Assembly (NCBI GenBank): GCA_015680685.1
Contig: MNCI01022748.1
Coordinates: 158,265 to 211,014, forward strand
Source of the DNA: Gnetum montanum
Lineage: Eukaryota; Streptophyta; Gnetopsida; Gnetales; Gnetaceae
Length of the DNA stretch: 52,750 nucleotides
Reading direction: 5' to 3'
Made by a program: the position numbers and the translations under genes. Below the pieces are notes generated by a model that searched no databases, was not told the origin of the DNA, and saw only the letters and a list, made by a program, of their open reading frames with translations. This document shows, one piece after another, positions 1 to 10,879 of this stretch (the stretch's first letter is position 1; each line of letters begins with the position of its first letter).

Positions 1-1110
1 AGATCATTTAGAGTTGTATTTGTCCAGTTAAGCATACAAATCGTATCGGATGGTTTTTCAGATGCTTTCTTTGTATGTAATGTATAAACGTGCTCAGAAG
101 GTTCCCCTTCTACAACTGTTTGGACAAATTCATGTTTGCGTTGAGCTTTTTCAGCAAACGCAAGACGAATCACTACTCCCAATGCATATTTGGATGCATC
201 TATTATGATATAGAAAGGTTTGGATTAATCAGGGGCATGTAGAATTGGTATTTCTACTAGTTTCTACTTCAAGTGCTAGAATGCTTGTTCACACTCCTTG
301 GTCTATTCAGATGCTACATCCTTCTTGGTAAGCTCAACAAGCAACTTGGATATTTTTGAGAAGTTTTCAATGAAATGCCTATAGTAACCAATATGTCTAA
401 AAAATAACCTCATGTTTTAATTGTTTGAGGTTATCTAATAATTCCTTGGAAGACCCTTATCTTTTCAAGATCCACCTCAATTCCTTTTACTAAAATTCAG
501 TGCCCCAAGAAAATGTCCTCCTAGACCATCAAATGGCTCTTTTTCTAGTTGACCTGTAGGTTTGTTTCTACATGTCATTCTAGTACCTACTCAAGATGGT
601 CCAATACGTGTTCAAAATTATCAACATAGGTAAAGAAGTCATCCATGAAGACATGAATACATTGCCAATTTGCTACTAAAAGATGTTGAGGACTAGGCAT
701 TGAATGGTTGCAAGAATATTGCACAAGCCAAAGGGCATCTTTTTGTATGCAAAAGTCCCTCAAGGGATTGTGAATGTTGTTTTGGACTAGTATTTTAGAG
801 TGATTTGGATTTAATTGTAACCAATATATCCATCTAGAAAATTGTAGTAGTTTTATCCTATAATAGTGTCCAACACTTGGTCCACAAATGACAATAAAAA
901 ATGATCTTTGAATGTGGCCATGTTCAACAATCTAAAGTCTATACAAATCCTCCAATGTTCCCTTTCTTTGGTACAATAACAAATGGACTTATCCACTTAT
1001 TATCTATTTGATAAATGAACCTAGCCTTGAGAAGTTTCTCAACTTTCTTCTCAACAACCTTTTTCAACTTTGGATTTAACTTTCTTTGTGGCTACCTCTT
1101 GGGTTTGATA
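1..1110 (-). pseudogene. Reverse transcriptase (and start of RNase H) of element B, decayed
   Basis: Minus-strand translation in shifting frames gives recognisable gypsy RT blocks: VPKKGN near 980-960, a palm block ending in GYIGYN near 800, MPFGLCN near 740, and the catalytic motif as FMDD at 638-649 (Y replaced by F, both aspartates kept). RYYRHFIENFSKI-like sequence near 390-345 is the usual RT thumb/connection block, and FYIIIDASKYALG near 220 is the start of RNase H. Stops and frameshifts lie between these blocks, so no functional enzyme is possible. In the living element this enzyme would copy the RNA primed from tRNA in the capsid-like particle. Short plus-strand open frames here are chance shadows. 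Confidence 0.85.
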
Positions 1111-1679
1111 GTAGAGTATGTGTAGATCCAATGTTAGCATATGCATGGATTTAGTTCTGTTATCTCATCATATGACCAAGAAAAGGTTTTTGACCATTTG
1201 TTAACTACTTTTAACAATGTTTCCTTCTATTCTTTAGTGAGTTGGACATTTATGATTACTGGCTTCCCATTATCTAACAATACATACTCTAAAGAAGCTA
1301 GTAAGGATTTCAATTTCAATGGATCATGTTTAAAAGTATTAGGGATTTTCAACTCTTTCAAAATCTCTAATTCTTTCTTATACTTTCCTTTAGCAAGGTG
1401 GCTGTAGATCTATTCCATCTCATCCATTTGATCGATATATGCACTTATGAGGATCTTTGTTAATTCCATGCACATTGTAGAACTAGGACTATTATCTATA
1501 GTTAACCACTATGTGCCTTCTTGTTTTGTGACTATTGCATACAAGCACTATTGAACACTAGTGGTTTTAGCATACATCTTACATGTTGTAATAAACATGT
1601 TTTTGATTGCCCATATTTTTTGCATGCAATTTCACCCTGTGTCATTGTATGCAATGCATGAAACCCTCTTTTTCTCTAT

Positions 1680-2030
1680 CTTATTAAATTCATTTTCCTT
1701 GGAGATTTCCAAGAAGAGGTCTTTGATTCCTAACTTGGCATCAACTATACTTAGCTAAGCCCTACCCATAATGATTGGAATGTTTCCTTTATAGTTGTTT
1801 ACATGGACTACTAGGAAGTCTACTAGATATGATCATCCTCTAATAATGATCATAATATCCTCTACCAATTCCAATAGGATAGTATTAGATTAGTTTGCAA
1901 GCTTTAACTTGATATTAAATTTCTTAAGTGGAGGAATGTTGCATGTCTTGTACATTTATGAAGAGATTAAGTTCATACTAGAACTTGAGTTTAATAGAGC
2001 TTTACATGGATTATTACCTACAATCTACAA
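1680..2030 (-). pseudogene. Retropepsin-like aspartic protease of element B, active site lost
   Basis: The minus strand encodes ALLNSSSSMNLIS, followed about 60 codons later by PIIMGRA and LSIVDAKLGIKD. These align with the element A protease at 40840-41181 (LLDLGFKVNLIS and IIMGRAWLSKIDAKL). The catalytic Asp-Ser/Leu-Gly triad reads Asn-Ser-Ser, with the Asn codon at 1989-1991; both changes are explained by G-to-A transitions. In-frame stops are also present. In the family this enzyme matures the gag-pol polyprotein. Confident as homology, certain as inactive. Confidence 0.75.
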
Positions 2031-2199
2031 ATAGATTAGGTGACTTCAAGGGTCAGTTCTCTTCCTGTGAAGGTGTCTTGCTTTTATCTAATCTATGACT
2101 ACATGAGTTAACATGATAGTGTGAACAATTTGGGATCTTTGATTTGAAGGTGACTTAGTAGATATTCCTTGGGTAGTTCGAGAGGGATTCATAGCCACA

Positions 2200-4646
2200 G
2201 ATGCCTACAATGGTTTAGGTGAACTATTAGGCCTAGAAATGGCCTTTTCTAAGACTTACACTTGGAACCTCTTGAGTTGTCATCTACTTGTAAGTTTACT
2301 AGTCCCTTGGAGTTGCATTGTTGAGGCTGTGGAGGTATTTTACTTTGTATAGGTAGTGTAAGTGATAAGGGAGTGGATTTATGAGCTGTAAGGTGCTCTT
2401 GAGGGTAATGAGAAGTGTATGTGGAAGGAGATTCAACATGTGAGGTTGCAGGTTGATGATATTTGGGAGGATAGTAATGATGGGAAGAAGTGTGGACCAT
2501 GAAGCCACTTGGTAACACAGCTTGTTGGACATAGTAGCTATGTGAAGATGGTTGACAGTAATGGTATTGCTACCTTAGTGGTGGCATCCCATATAGCTAT
2601 GGGTTTTACCACTAATGATAGTAATCCTGATGTTTAGGTGGCAATCCATTTAGATAGTATTGTTGGTGGTGGAATTATTATTGAAAGTTGCCTTGTGGAT
2701 AAGACAGCCTCCTAGGTAGTTTCCTCCTAGTGAGCTTTGGATTTAAGGCATAGACCATAGATTCTTGCAAGTATGACAAAATAGTGTAACATACCTTAGG
2801 ATGGTCATATTAGCATATGTTACACCTTTCATTATTTTTGTTTGAATCTACAACCTCATCTATTGCTATAACCTTATCTTTCTAATGATGGTAGTCCTTT
2901 ATTGCATCCTTCTTCCTTGTTCTTGTTCCCCTATTCTATTGTACCTTCACAATTTTAAGTGATGTTTGGAATTGCTCATCTAGAGAATCCTACATCTTGT
3001 GTGCCTTAGTCAATATTTTAGTAACATATTTTTGGATTGGCAAGGTTTTTCTCTACATGACCTTCTCTAATGGTGCTTTCTCTTTTGGGTCATATAGACA
3101 TACCTTCTTTTAATAGATGGAGGGATCTTCGTTATACTCCTATACACTTATTTTTCTTTAACTTTCATTTTTCCTTTACTATTTGATCAATGAGACTTTG
3201 AATTTGGTAAGCCCTCATTTTTGATAGTCTTACTTGGACATAGATCCTAAGAGTCTCTGTAGTTTTGTTTCTAAGCTCATCTGTGATATGAAAAAGATGT
3301 TCACTCTAAGAGAAACCATGACCTCAACATCAATGTAGAAATGAATAGTACCTACCCAAGGCTACATCAAGGGATTTATGGTTACCTTATTTCCACCTCT
3401 AAATCTATTTCCTTAAATTGAACACCTTAGAGTATGTCTAATACTTGTCATTGAATAGCTCCAACATCATCTGTCATCTATGAATAAATTCTAATTCAAA
3501 GGACCAATACCAACTTTCAGCTTCCTTTATGAGTATCTTAGGGGATAACTTAAGCTTCTACTAGTCATTCTCTATATTATGTAAGGCACATGCATCATGC
3601 AAGGCTTGTAGATAGTGCTATAAATCAACATTATAACCTTCCTCAAATCTAGGAATATTATTCATGTCAAGCCCTTTGATCTAACTATCTCTTTGATGCT
3701 TGGTGGAAATGTAAGCTACCTCATAAATGTTGATCATGCTTTTTGTAGCAAGTATTGGTTCATCATAATCATCTTCTTCATCGTGGGCTCTCTCATGTTC
3801 ATGTCTCCTATGATGTGACTTGCTATGCCTTCTTGCTTGATGATGCCCCTCTTCTTATTATTGTTGTTTATGTTCCCTTCTCCCATCTCTACGATGAGGG
3901 ATTCTATCATCTCCAACTTGCCTTTGATCATTCCCTCTTAGGTCTTAATCACATCCTTCCTCATCAAAGCTATATGATGAAAAGGATGATGAGGATGAAG
4001 AGCTATGAGAGTTATGTTATATTATTCTCCTCCTCTAGTCCCTTAGTTATTCGCTTAACTAATGACTAGGAGATCTTGGCCTTGAGGTCCCCCTAGTTTT
4101 GGGTTTAGCTCTTCCCTTACCTTGATTGCTTTCCAAGGCTAAACGTAGCCATTGATGAGTTGTGTTATTTTCACTGAAGTAAGGAGGACCTTGGTGTTAA
4201 GATCGTCTTAATGGATATTTAGTATCTTCCTTTTTTGACTATGATGTTAGTGTGATTGGAACCTTTTTGCCCTCGGAGGCTTCATGATGGACCTCCATGA
4301 ATTTGTCTTTTCGAAGTTAAGCCTCTATAGGATGATAATCCTTGGAGAGGTGATCCATCACTTGGTACTCTAGGGCTATTGATTTGAGCTCCAACTTCAT
4401 TGATGCTTCCTTGAACATTGAGGGAATGGCAAAATTAAGTGCTAATACAATGTTACCCTCTAGGTCTCTCCACTATAGTTTCTCATCCTAGTAAAGAATG
4501 AAAGTGAAATTTGGATAGTAGGGAACCATTTTTGTGTAGAAAACCTTAAGTTATTAGGATACTTCAGTTGCATTTCTTCTTGCTCTATCATGTTACTTTG
4601 TAGAATCATCGATAGGTGGGGAATTAGCCCTATGAGAAGAAGACAT
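2200..4646 (-). pseudogene. Gag of element B, decayed
   Basis: A likely start ATG lies at 4646 (MSSSHR, as in element D at 33372). Downstream on the minus strand come a decayed N-terminal segment, a block near 3680-3570 containing NNIPRFEEGYN and LQALHDACALHNIE that matches the retrotransposon gag domain of D (32887-32633) and A (39170-39280), and a CCHC zinc knuckle near 2830 (CNIC, then H, then C, with a stop inside it). A Tyr/Gln/Pro/His-rich C-terminal tail follows towards 2250. Numerous stops and frameshifts break it. Gag would package the element RNA. The 3734-3931 and 2249-2532 open frames are surviving pieces of this region or its shadows. Confidence 0.75.
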
Positions 4647-4769
4647 CTTTTAGTTTTCTCTTATGTGCCTTGAATAGAATATATTATTTTTTTAATAATG
4701 GTACGCTATATTTCTACCATGATCTTGTATGATTTAATTATCTAAAATACTTAGCACATAACAAAATGA

Positions 4770-4789
4770 ATCCTCGGTAATCGCACCAA
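4770..4789 (-). other. Primer-binding site of element B (tRNA-Asp type)
   Basis: On the minus strand, immediately 3' of the LTR end CATCA, the sequence starts TTGGTGCGATTACCGAGGAT. It resembles TGGCGCCGTTGCCGGGGAT, the complement of the 3' end of plant tRNA-Asp used by Athila and Tat elements. It is the most diverged of the four sites in the window. Confidence 0.7.
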
Positions 4790-5113
4790 TGATGAGTAAT
4801 GAATGTTTCCTATGCCAACCATATGAATCACAAGTACGTACATGTAATCTAGTTAAATTCTAAGGAACCCTTGAGTGGCTAGTATCCTAGCTAATTTAGC
4901 ATGATGTGGTTCATTGTTGTCTTCCTAATCATCACTTGTATTAACTACATTCATATGGTGAAGTGTAATTGAGGCATAAGGAATTTATGTTATTATTATT
5001 ATTTTTATTATTAAAATATTAAAATGATAAAGTGATTGAAATATTAATTTCCAACTAACTTATGAAATTAAGAGTGATCTAAACTATCATAAGCATAGAA
5101 CATCCATTCCCAC
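4790..5113 (-). repeat. 5' LTR of element B, left-hand piece (interrupted)
   Basis: It begins TGATGAG on the plus strand next to the primer-binding site and shows the family hallmark CAACCATATGAATCAC, then diverges. It stops at 5113, where element C begins; the LTR resumes at 13950. Together the pieces give about 846 bp, close to the 877-895 bp of the other short LTRs. Confidence 0.75.
5109..5113. repeat. Target-site duplication of element C, left
   Basis: CCCAC here is repeated exactly at 13945-13949 on the other side of element C. A 5-bp duplication is standard for Ty3/gypsy integration. Confidence 0.85.
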
Positions 5114-5994
5114 TTATGAGTGCCGAGGTACCCCTACACTTAACCATATGAATACGAGCGTTTCACGCATGATCCAGTCAAACTCCATAGACGGGCTAGC
5201 TATGGTATCTAGATAGTTACTCGCTGATCGCAGTTCGCTGTCTTCCCACTTGGAATAGTATTTTCTTTGTCACGTATGGTTTAGTCCAGAGTGAGGTGTA
5301 TGATGTGTTCCTAAACTAATGCTACTCCTAGGGGCAATGGAAAATATCTTTAAGTAAGCTAAGAGGAAAAGGAAGAGAGAATCTAGACTAATAGGAGATA
5401 AGGGAAGAGAATCTAAGCTAGCCTAAGTGTGATGAGCATCCATTCCTTGATCATCTGTACACATCTTGGACCTCGTGCATGACTACCACTAGGGTTACCA
5501 AGTGTAGATCCTAGGTATGCTACTGGGTTGCCAAGTAGTCACACTTAAATGTTCATGATTAAGTCATACTCATTCTGCAATTAAGAAGTTTAGGGTGAAG
5601 AGATATTAGCTATAAAAGCAATAAATAATAATAATAATTTAATAATTAAACTAATTGGATGCTACAATGATAAAGTAATCTCAATCTTTATTGCTAGTCA
5701 TGTGCGTGTCCAAGTATGTCACACTCGAATAAAGGATGCCATACAATTACAATCATCACACTGCGGGCATGCACTGGGAGAGAGGTTTGAGAGGAAAAAA
5801 ACTGACAAAATGATCCTACACTACACTGACTCTCTAAAGATTGACCAAAGCCTCCTTTCCTATGTGCCTTCATGTGTATTTATAGGCTCACACAGGAACC
5901 ACGATATTGCATATCCGATATCACTACTGGATGCAATATTGCGTACCCGATATCGTGGGTCTGATATCACAACCCAATGAATCACGATTCATCA
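5114..5994 (-). repeat. 3' LTR of element C
   Basis: It runs from TTATGAG (decayed TGATGAG) to TCATCA, 881 bp. It contains the TATA box (5877-5884, minus) and a GATATC-type array (5903-5968), then on the sense strand a long R-U5 with family words such as a tandem CCACTGGGTTACCAAG motif. It is flanked on the right by the polypurine tract. Confidence 0.88.
5877..5968 (-). promoter_or_regulatory. U3 promoter module of the element C 3' LTR
   Basis: In sense orientation a set of GATATC/GATATT words (5968 down to 5903) is followed after 18 bp by TATAAATA (5884-5877). This matches the other GATATC-type LTRs of the window in order and spacing. Confidence 0.65.
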
Positions 5995-6003
5995 TACCCC
6001 CAC
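5995..6003 (-). other. Polypurine tract of element C
   Basis: Minus-strand GTGGGGGTA directly abuts the 3' LTR start TGATGA. The identical tract lies at 49472-49480 in element F. In the family it primes plus-strand DNA synthesis. Confidence 0.7.
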
Positions 6004-6188
6004 GATTGAATGAAAACTTGTCCTTGAGTCAAAATGAGAACAAGTACCATTGATTACACAGTGGATAGGTATGGGATTATTGACTAACAGTGGAGCTATT
6101 CATGCCATAGTGGAGAAATCAATAGAACAAGATTGAACACAACACGACAAAAATGAAAAATTCTTAAAATTACAAAACTAGGTGGAAC

Positions 6189-8985
6189 TCATGTGGTTCT
6201 TGGTGGCGGTGGCTCCTCCATGGGCTGCTTTCCCCTATCCTAAACTCTAGGTTTTGGGAGGTGATGATGTTGAAGTAGTGCTTGGAGTTTCTCCTCTTTA
6301 GTTCGAGGTTCCTATGCCATCCATGCTGATGCTCCAATGTTTGATAGAGTCAGCACCTCCCATGGGCACGGTAGTTGCAGAAACATTATGTTTGCCTTGA
6401 CGTACCAGGCCGCAAACAACTATCGTTCCTCCTCGTAGGCTCTGGCTTTATCTCTGTACTCCTAAAAATCTATAAGCCTTCGAGCCAAGTTTTTTGTGAC
6501 ATCTTTTTGTCCTTGGTAGCTTGTTTTAACCACCTCCAATTCAAAATTTGCAACTTCCAACTTTTGCAACGTCTTCTTGTGTTCTGCAAATTCTACTTCA
6601 TACTTGGCATAGGTGGTAGCTACCTGCTTCTTGAGCTCTATCCTTAGGCACCCTACTATCAACATGGCTAGATTGGCATACCTTAGATTTTTCAACTCCA
6701 TGTATTTTGTATGATCTTGAATCTGCAGGTCCCGACTCTTAAGTTCCACCTAGTGGGAAAATGCATATGTATCCAATATGGCTTGCCAATTAGTATGTGG
6801 TGCACTGAAAGCATTGATGTGGGCCTTGGCCATATGGATCTCCTTTTTGATGATTTTTTTGTACATTCCCACCTAGTCTCGGAAGTGCTCTTTTAACTTT
6901 TTGTGTCGCTTGGCCTCATTATGCCACATGCTTATTTCAATGGTCATCTTCTAATGGATGGTGTGTATCCCCTCCATTGAGAGGGTTCGATTTTCTCTAG
7001 CCAAACGATTCATGTCCTAATTGACCCTGATCAGCTATTCTCGTAGCCACTGAAAATGTTCTTTGAGAACATTCTTTTGTTTCTCCACAGAGGTCAACCA
7101 AAGATTGTCAACAACAAGCTATTTTTTTTCTTCTTGTAAGGTCTTAAGTGCATTGGCATACGCATAAGTTTGTGCTTGTGCCATGGAGACATTTCACTTG
7201 GCCTTCTCTTTTTCCTTTGCCACCTTTTTATTTTTCGCTAGTAATTTGTTGAGTTGGTTCATCCTAAAGGTGTCCAACTGGTCAGCAGGAATGAATTGAG
7301 AGGGATCCTGCTGCACTACTTGTAGGGTTACGAGCCTTTCTTATAGTCTTGCAACTTCTGCTTTTGTGTGTTTGGCCCTCATCTCTATCATGACCAACTT
7401 TTCCTTGGTGGAGATGAGGTTTGATTGTACTACCATAACATCTTGTGGGATGTCAAACAAGGATGTCATCACCTATCCTGTTTGCAACAGTCAATCAAGC
7501 ACATCCTCATGCTCCGCAGGAGTCATTGAGGGACCCCAAATTTTGAGCATCTCGTGCTCCTGTGAAATCTACTGGTAGCATAATAGGGACGTTAAAAGAT
7601 TCCTTGATGTGGTCTGTGACCACCTCTGCAGCTCTTGCTGCATCCTGGTGCTGCATGACCACCACTGTGGCTCCTTCACTAGTCTCTAGTTGCACCTAAA
7701 AGGATGTAGAATTCCCTAAAATCTGTTGTGATAAATAACTCTCCTCTCCTCTTGTTTGAATGGACACCTCACCCCGTGCATGATCTATAGAGATAGTGGG
7801 CTGTACTGTATCATCGATGATGCGGAAGAGATTTGCATCATCACAACTTCCCTAACTAACTGTCTCAGCGATAGCCCTCAGATGGCTCATCGATAGTCGA
7901 TAATCCTATGGCGATGACGACAGTTGGTCTCGCTAACTCATGCTAGGCCTTGCTTCTTACTATTGACTAGGTCCCATGCTTGGAGGTTGGCTGGGCCCTA
8001 CAAGTTGAGTTGTAGTGGGCCTCATCGTCTATTCTTGCTCTTGTCCTAGCCCCAATGTCTCACCAGCAATTTTTCTTACAACTGGTGGCCTTAGCAGTTC
8101 AACATATGAAGCATTTTGGGCTTTCCTAAGGATATCATTGGTGTATCCTCGAATACCAGCATGCTTGCATAGCTTCTTGATGAGACAAGGGAAGGGAAAT
8201 ATAAACTTCCCTGTCTTATGTTCTTCAAACCACCTTAGGATCTCCATGAAATATAGATGAGGTAGGTTAGCGTTAACCTTTCCCATCAATATCGCACATC
8301 CTCTTACCGCATATGTTGAAATTCTATTTAACCCTTTTGTAAGGAAGGTGTGATAAGTTCCAATTTTAAAGTAGATTTTCTCTTCCAATGTCAACTCTCC
8401 ATAAGTCTTATCCTCTTTACCATACGCCCTGTCTAACCAAACCTTTTGTACATTAGCATCAGAGCAAGTGGACAGATGAGCAACCTTTGGCCCTGTATTC
8501 GGAAGGTTTAATACTTTCGAAATGGCTTGGATGGAGAAATCAAGAGATACACCACAAATGTTAACTGTGGTACCTTATTCTTTATTGTGCTAGAATTGAT
8601 ACATTTCTCCTAAGTACCAGGCACCACTTTCAGAGAGGATAGGCCATAATGGGAACCCTTTGAGGTGGTCCCTAACAGCCTCAGGAGCGAATTCCATGAA
8701 AGGTCCAAAGTTCAATTCCATGATCACGGTAGCTAATGTGGACTTTTTGTGGATGGCCTGGACACACTTCAGGGGAAACGTGAGGTGTCATCCCTATTTA
8801 GGCACTACAACAGCTCCTCCTCTTGCCTGTCTTGATTGTATAGTGGTAGGGTCTTCTTGATGGATATTGAACGATTGCTCCTCCTACTCTGCATGTTGTT
8901 TGGAAAGCATCTGTCCTCTACCTCTCCTGGGATGCTTAAACACACCTTGAGAGGGACCTTCTTGTTGTGCATGCTTTGGGACCAT
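6189..8985 (-). pseudogene. ORF X of element C (plant-transposon-protein-like domain plus coiled coil), decayed
   Basis: The start ATG is at 8985, in the same context as in F (GTGATTGTAG before ATG), and the stop TGA is at 6189-6191 after EEPPPPRTT. Pieces match ORF X of element F throughout. The block at 8394-8029 contains YFKIGTYH, GKVNANLPHLY and FPFPCLIKKLCKHAGI. The coiled-coil part continues to 6462 and beyond, with a stretch near 6650-6510 containing VGCLRIELKKQVATTY. Several stops and at least one frameshift (the span is not a multiple of three) break it. An in-frame TAG lies near codon 35, just upstream of EEQSFNIHQ. Function is unknown; the N-terminal domain resembles the putative plant transposon protein family (Transposase_32-like), which has no proven biochemical role. 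Confidence 0.78.
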
Positions 8986-9845
8986 CTACAATCACATGGG
9001 GCCAATCATTAGTAAGGTTGCTTACCAAAGTTAAGTTATACCTTACTTCTTGCCTTAACTAGTTAATTCTGATTCTGTGTGATTTTAAAGTTAAAATTTT
9101 TTATGGAAGTGTCCCCACAAGATTTTAATATTTGGTCCACTTTGCTTAGGTGGTTTCAGAGTTTTAATTTCTTGATATAAGTAAGGAGATGAAATTTTTT
9201 TTGGCACATGTTTATTATTATTTTCATAACTAATTACCCTTGACAGTGTCCTTTGGCCGATGACAAATTTTGAAAAAATTATGCATAATTCGATGTGTAC
9301 CCCTCCCTCACGACTAAGCTGAACACTCCAGGTTCAAGTAGGTTCAGATGGGATGAAAATTGGAGCACCAACGAGCGAGTTATGGTTATCAAATCAAGAG
9401 ATGCGCAATCGCAAGTCGTAGAAGAAAATTTGAAAAACTTCCCCCATGTGAACAGTTGCACATGATGGTGACAGGTGTGGGGGGTCCATATATTTATATA
9501 TTTTAAGGATGCAATATCGCATACCCGATATCACATCCTACCAAAAATGGGGCACTTGTAAAAGTTACCAAATTTTTAAATTTTTTGAAACTCCAAGGTA
9601 TAAAATGAGGACGTGTCGGTCAATGTAAAGAGGTCCAGGGTAATACAAACTAGTCCTAAAAGCACAATGAGTATAATGATGTAAAATCTAACAATGAAAA
9701 TTATGAAGAGTAGGGGAAAAAGGACATGTGTTAGCTCATAGGAACGTTTGAATGGGAAGGATAATAAGGGAAAGAAGAGTCATTGGTAATACTTAGAGGG
9801 TATTGAATGATGTGTGGGATATGTGTTATAAGTGCAATTACATGG
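8986..9845 (-). promoter_or_regulatory. Leader region of ORF X in element C, with internal promoter candidate
   Basis: This gene-free stretch upstream of ORF X aligns in part with element F (9270-9340 with 52680-52750, the CACTCCAGGTTCAAG block) and, in its TATA region, with element A. The promoter-like core is listed separately at 9491-9532. Confidence 0.5.
9491..9532 (-). promoter_or_regulatory. Internal copy of the LTR promoter module upstream of ORF X (element C)
   Basis: On the minus strand a near-palindrome (GATATCGGGTATGCGATATT, 9532-9513) is followed after 14 bp by TATAAATA (9498-9491), about 500 bp before the ORF X ATG. The 26-bp stretch around it matches the LTR array of the same element near 13879-13904 at all but one base by eye. 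A TATA box 14 bp after a GATATC is also present at the homologous place in element A (43028-43056). Confidence 0.6.
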
Positions 9846-10870
9846 ATTATGTAAGTGGGTCCTTCCCAAAGTAGGTTCCTACCTATAATGCCCTTGCGTA
9901 ACCACACCTTAAAATGTCCATAGGCACTAGAAGGGTTAAATGCAATCAACACCAATTTCATAAAACACACACACATAAATACCACCGTGATGAGGTATAC
10001 ATTCAATGCTACACAAGTCATGAGTCACAAATACATGAACAACGAGATGAGGCGAGTTGTAGAAGGGATTGCAGAGATTGGGACATCAGATAACTGACCT
10101 CGGGCACAATGACTCCTTAGTGTAAGGCATGATTAATGTGTCATTAATCCTTCACTCAAAAATCAGGACCAAGTCCATGCCTCTAATCAGTGACATTGCA
10201 TTGTTTCATCCCAATGATAGAAAAATATAAGAGCACCATGATAGCAAGGTGTGCAATCACTTGGTGTTTTGTCGAGGGAGGAGTGATTTGGAATTGCTTT
10301 GCAGCACTTTGATCTTGATTTTTTTTTGAAGTAGTGCTTAATCCAGAGAAGCTGCCTGCCTTCAAGCATGGGTGCATGTCTTTCTAGTGGGACCCCTTAG
10401 AATAGCATTATTTTTTTCTGGTTGAGTGCCTTTTGATTACTCTTACTCCCATTTTTCATTAGATCTACAAGGATCTTAGTACAACCAAGCTGCATGATAA
10501 CTCCTACTAATTTCATAAAGAGAATCCACAAATCCCCTTGATGTCACATCCTAACCATTCCCTCTTGTTCCATCCTTCTTCGTTCTGGGCACAATAACAC
10601 AAAATTACTTTAAGTTTTAATGATTAGGAATATCATTGTACCCAGGGTAGAACCTCTTGTTAATAGAATGGGTGAATGGATGTTGTGGGCTCATTGTTTA
10701 AATAATTAGTCACCTGAGACTTGATAGCATAGAACAACACCTCAACCAACGAGTCACATGAGTGTTTTATTCGTAGATGAGATTACTCACAAAAAGATAA
10801 AAAGACAAAAATACAATAAGTTGAAAAGTGAAAAACTGAAAAATAAAAATTTCAAAATTAAAGAAATGAA
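9846..10870 (-). other. Conserved non-coding blocks between gag and ORF X (element C)
   Basis: No frame can be supported. Five blocks recur in the same order in elements A and D. They are a pyrimidine-rich tract on the sense strand (about 10870-10785), a block around TGTGGGCTCATTG (10685), a block around CCTTGATGTCACATCC (10536), one around TTCAAGCATGGGTGCATGTC (10362-10381), and one around GGGTCCTTCCCAAAGTAGG (9858-9876) followed by ATGCCCTTGCGTAAC. They lie between the end of gag and the ORF X leader. Confidence 0.65.
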
Positions 10871-10879
10871 AAATATTTA

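Larger units (their letters stand above)
1..4789 (-). mobile_element. Element B: partial Ty3/gypsy retrotransposon, internal region
   Basis: This is the 5' part of the internal region of a minus-strand LTR retrotransposon. Reading the minus strand from 4789 down to 1, it contains a primer-binding site, a decayed gag, an aspartic protease remnant and a reverse transcriptase that runs off the window edge towards RNase H. The order gag-protease-RT and the MPFGLCN signature of the RT place it in Ty3/gypsy, near the Athila/Tat group; the lineage call is by eye. Many stops and frameshifts show it is inactive. Its gag and LTR ends match elements A, C and D in this window, so it is the only family member here with visible polymerase genes. 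The integrase and 3' LTR would lie to the left of base 1. Confidence 0.85.

Noticed and set aside
1141-1407. Plus-strand 88-codon frame
   Set aside because: It lies antisense to the decayed pol of element B and shows no motif.
8029-8394. Stand-alone 121-codon gene
   Set aside because: It is an internal open fragment of ORF X in element C, matching the same domain of element F.
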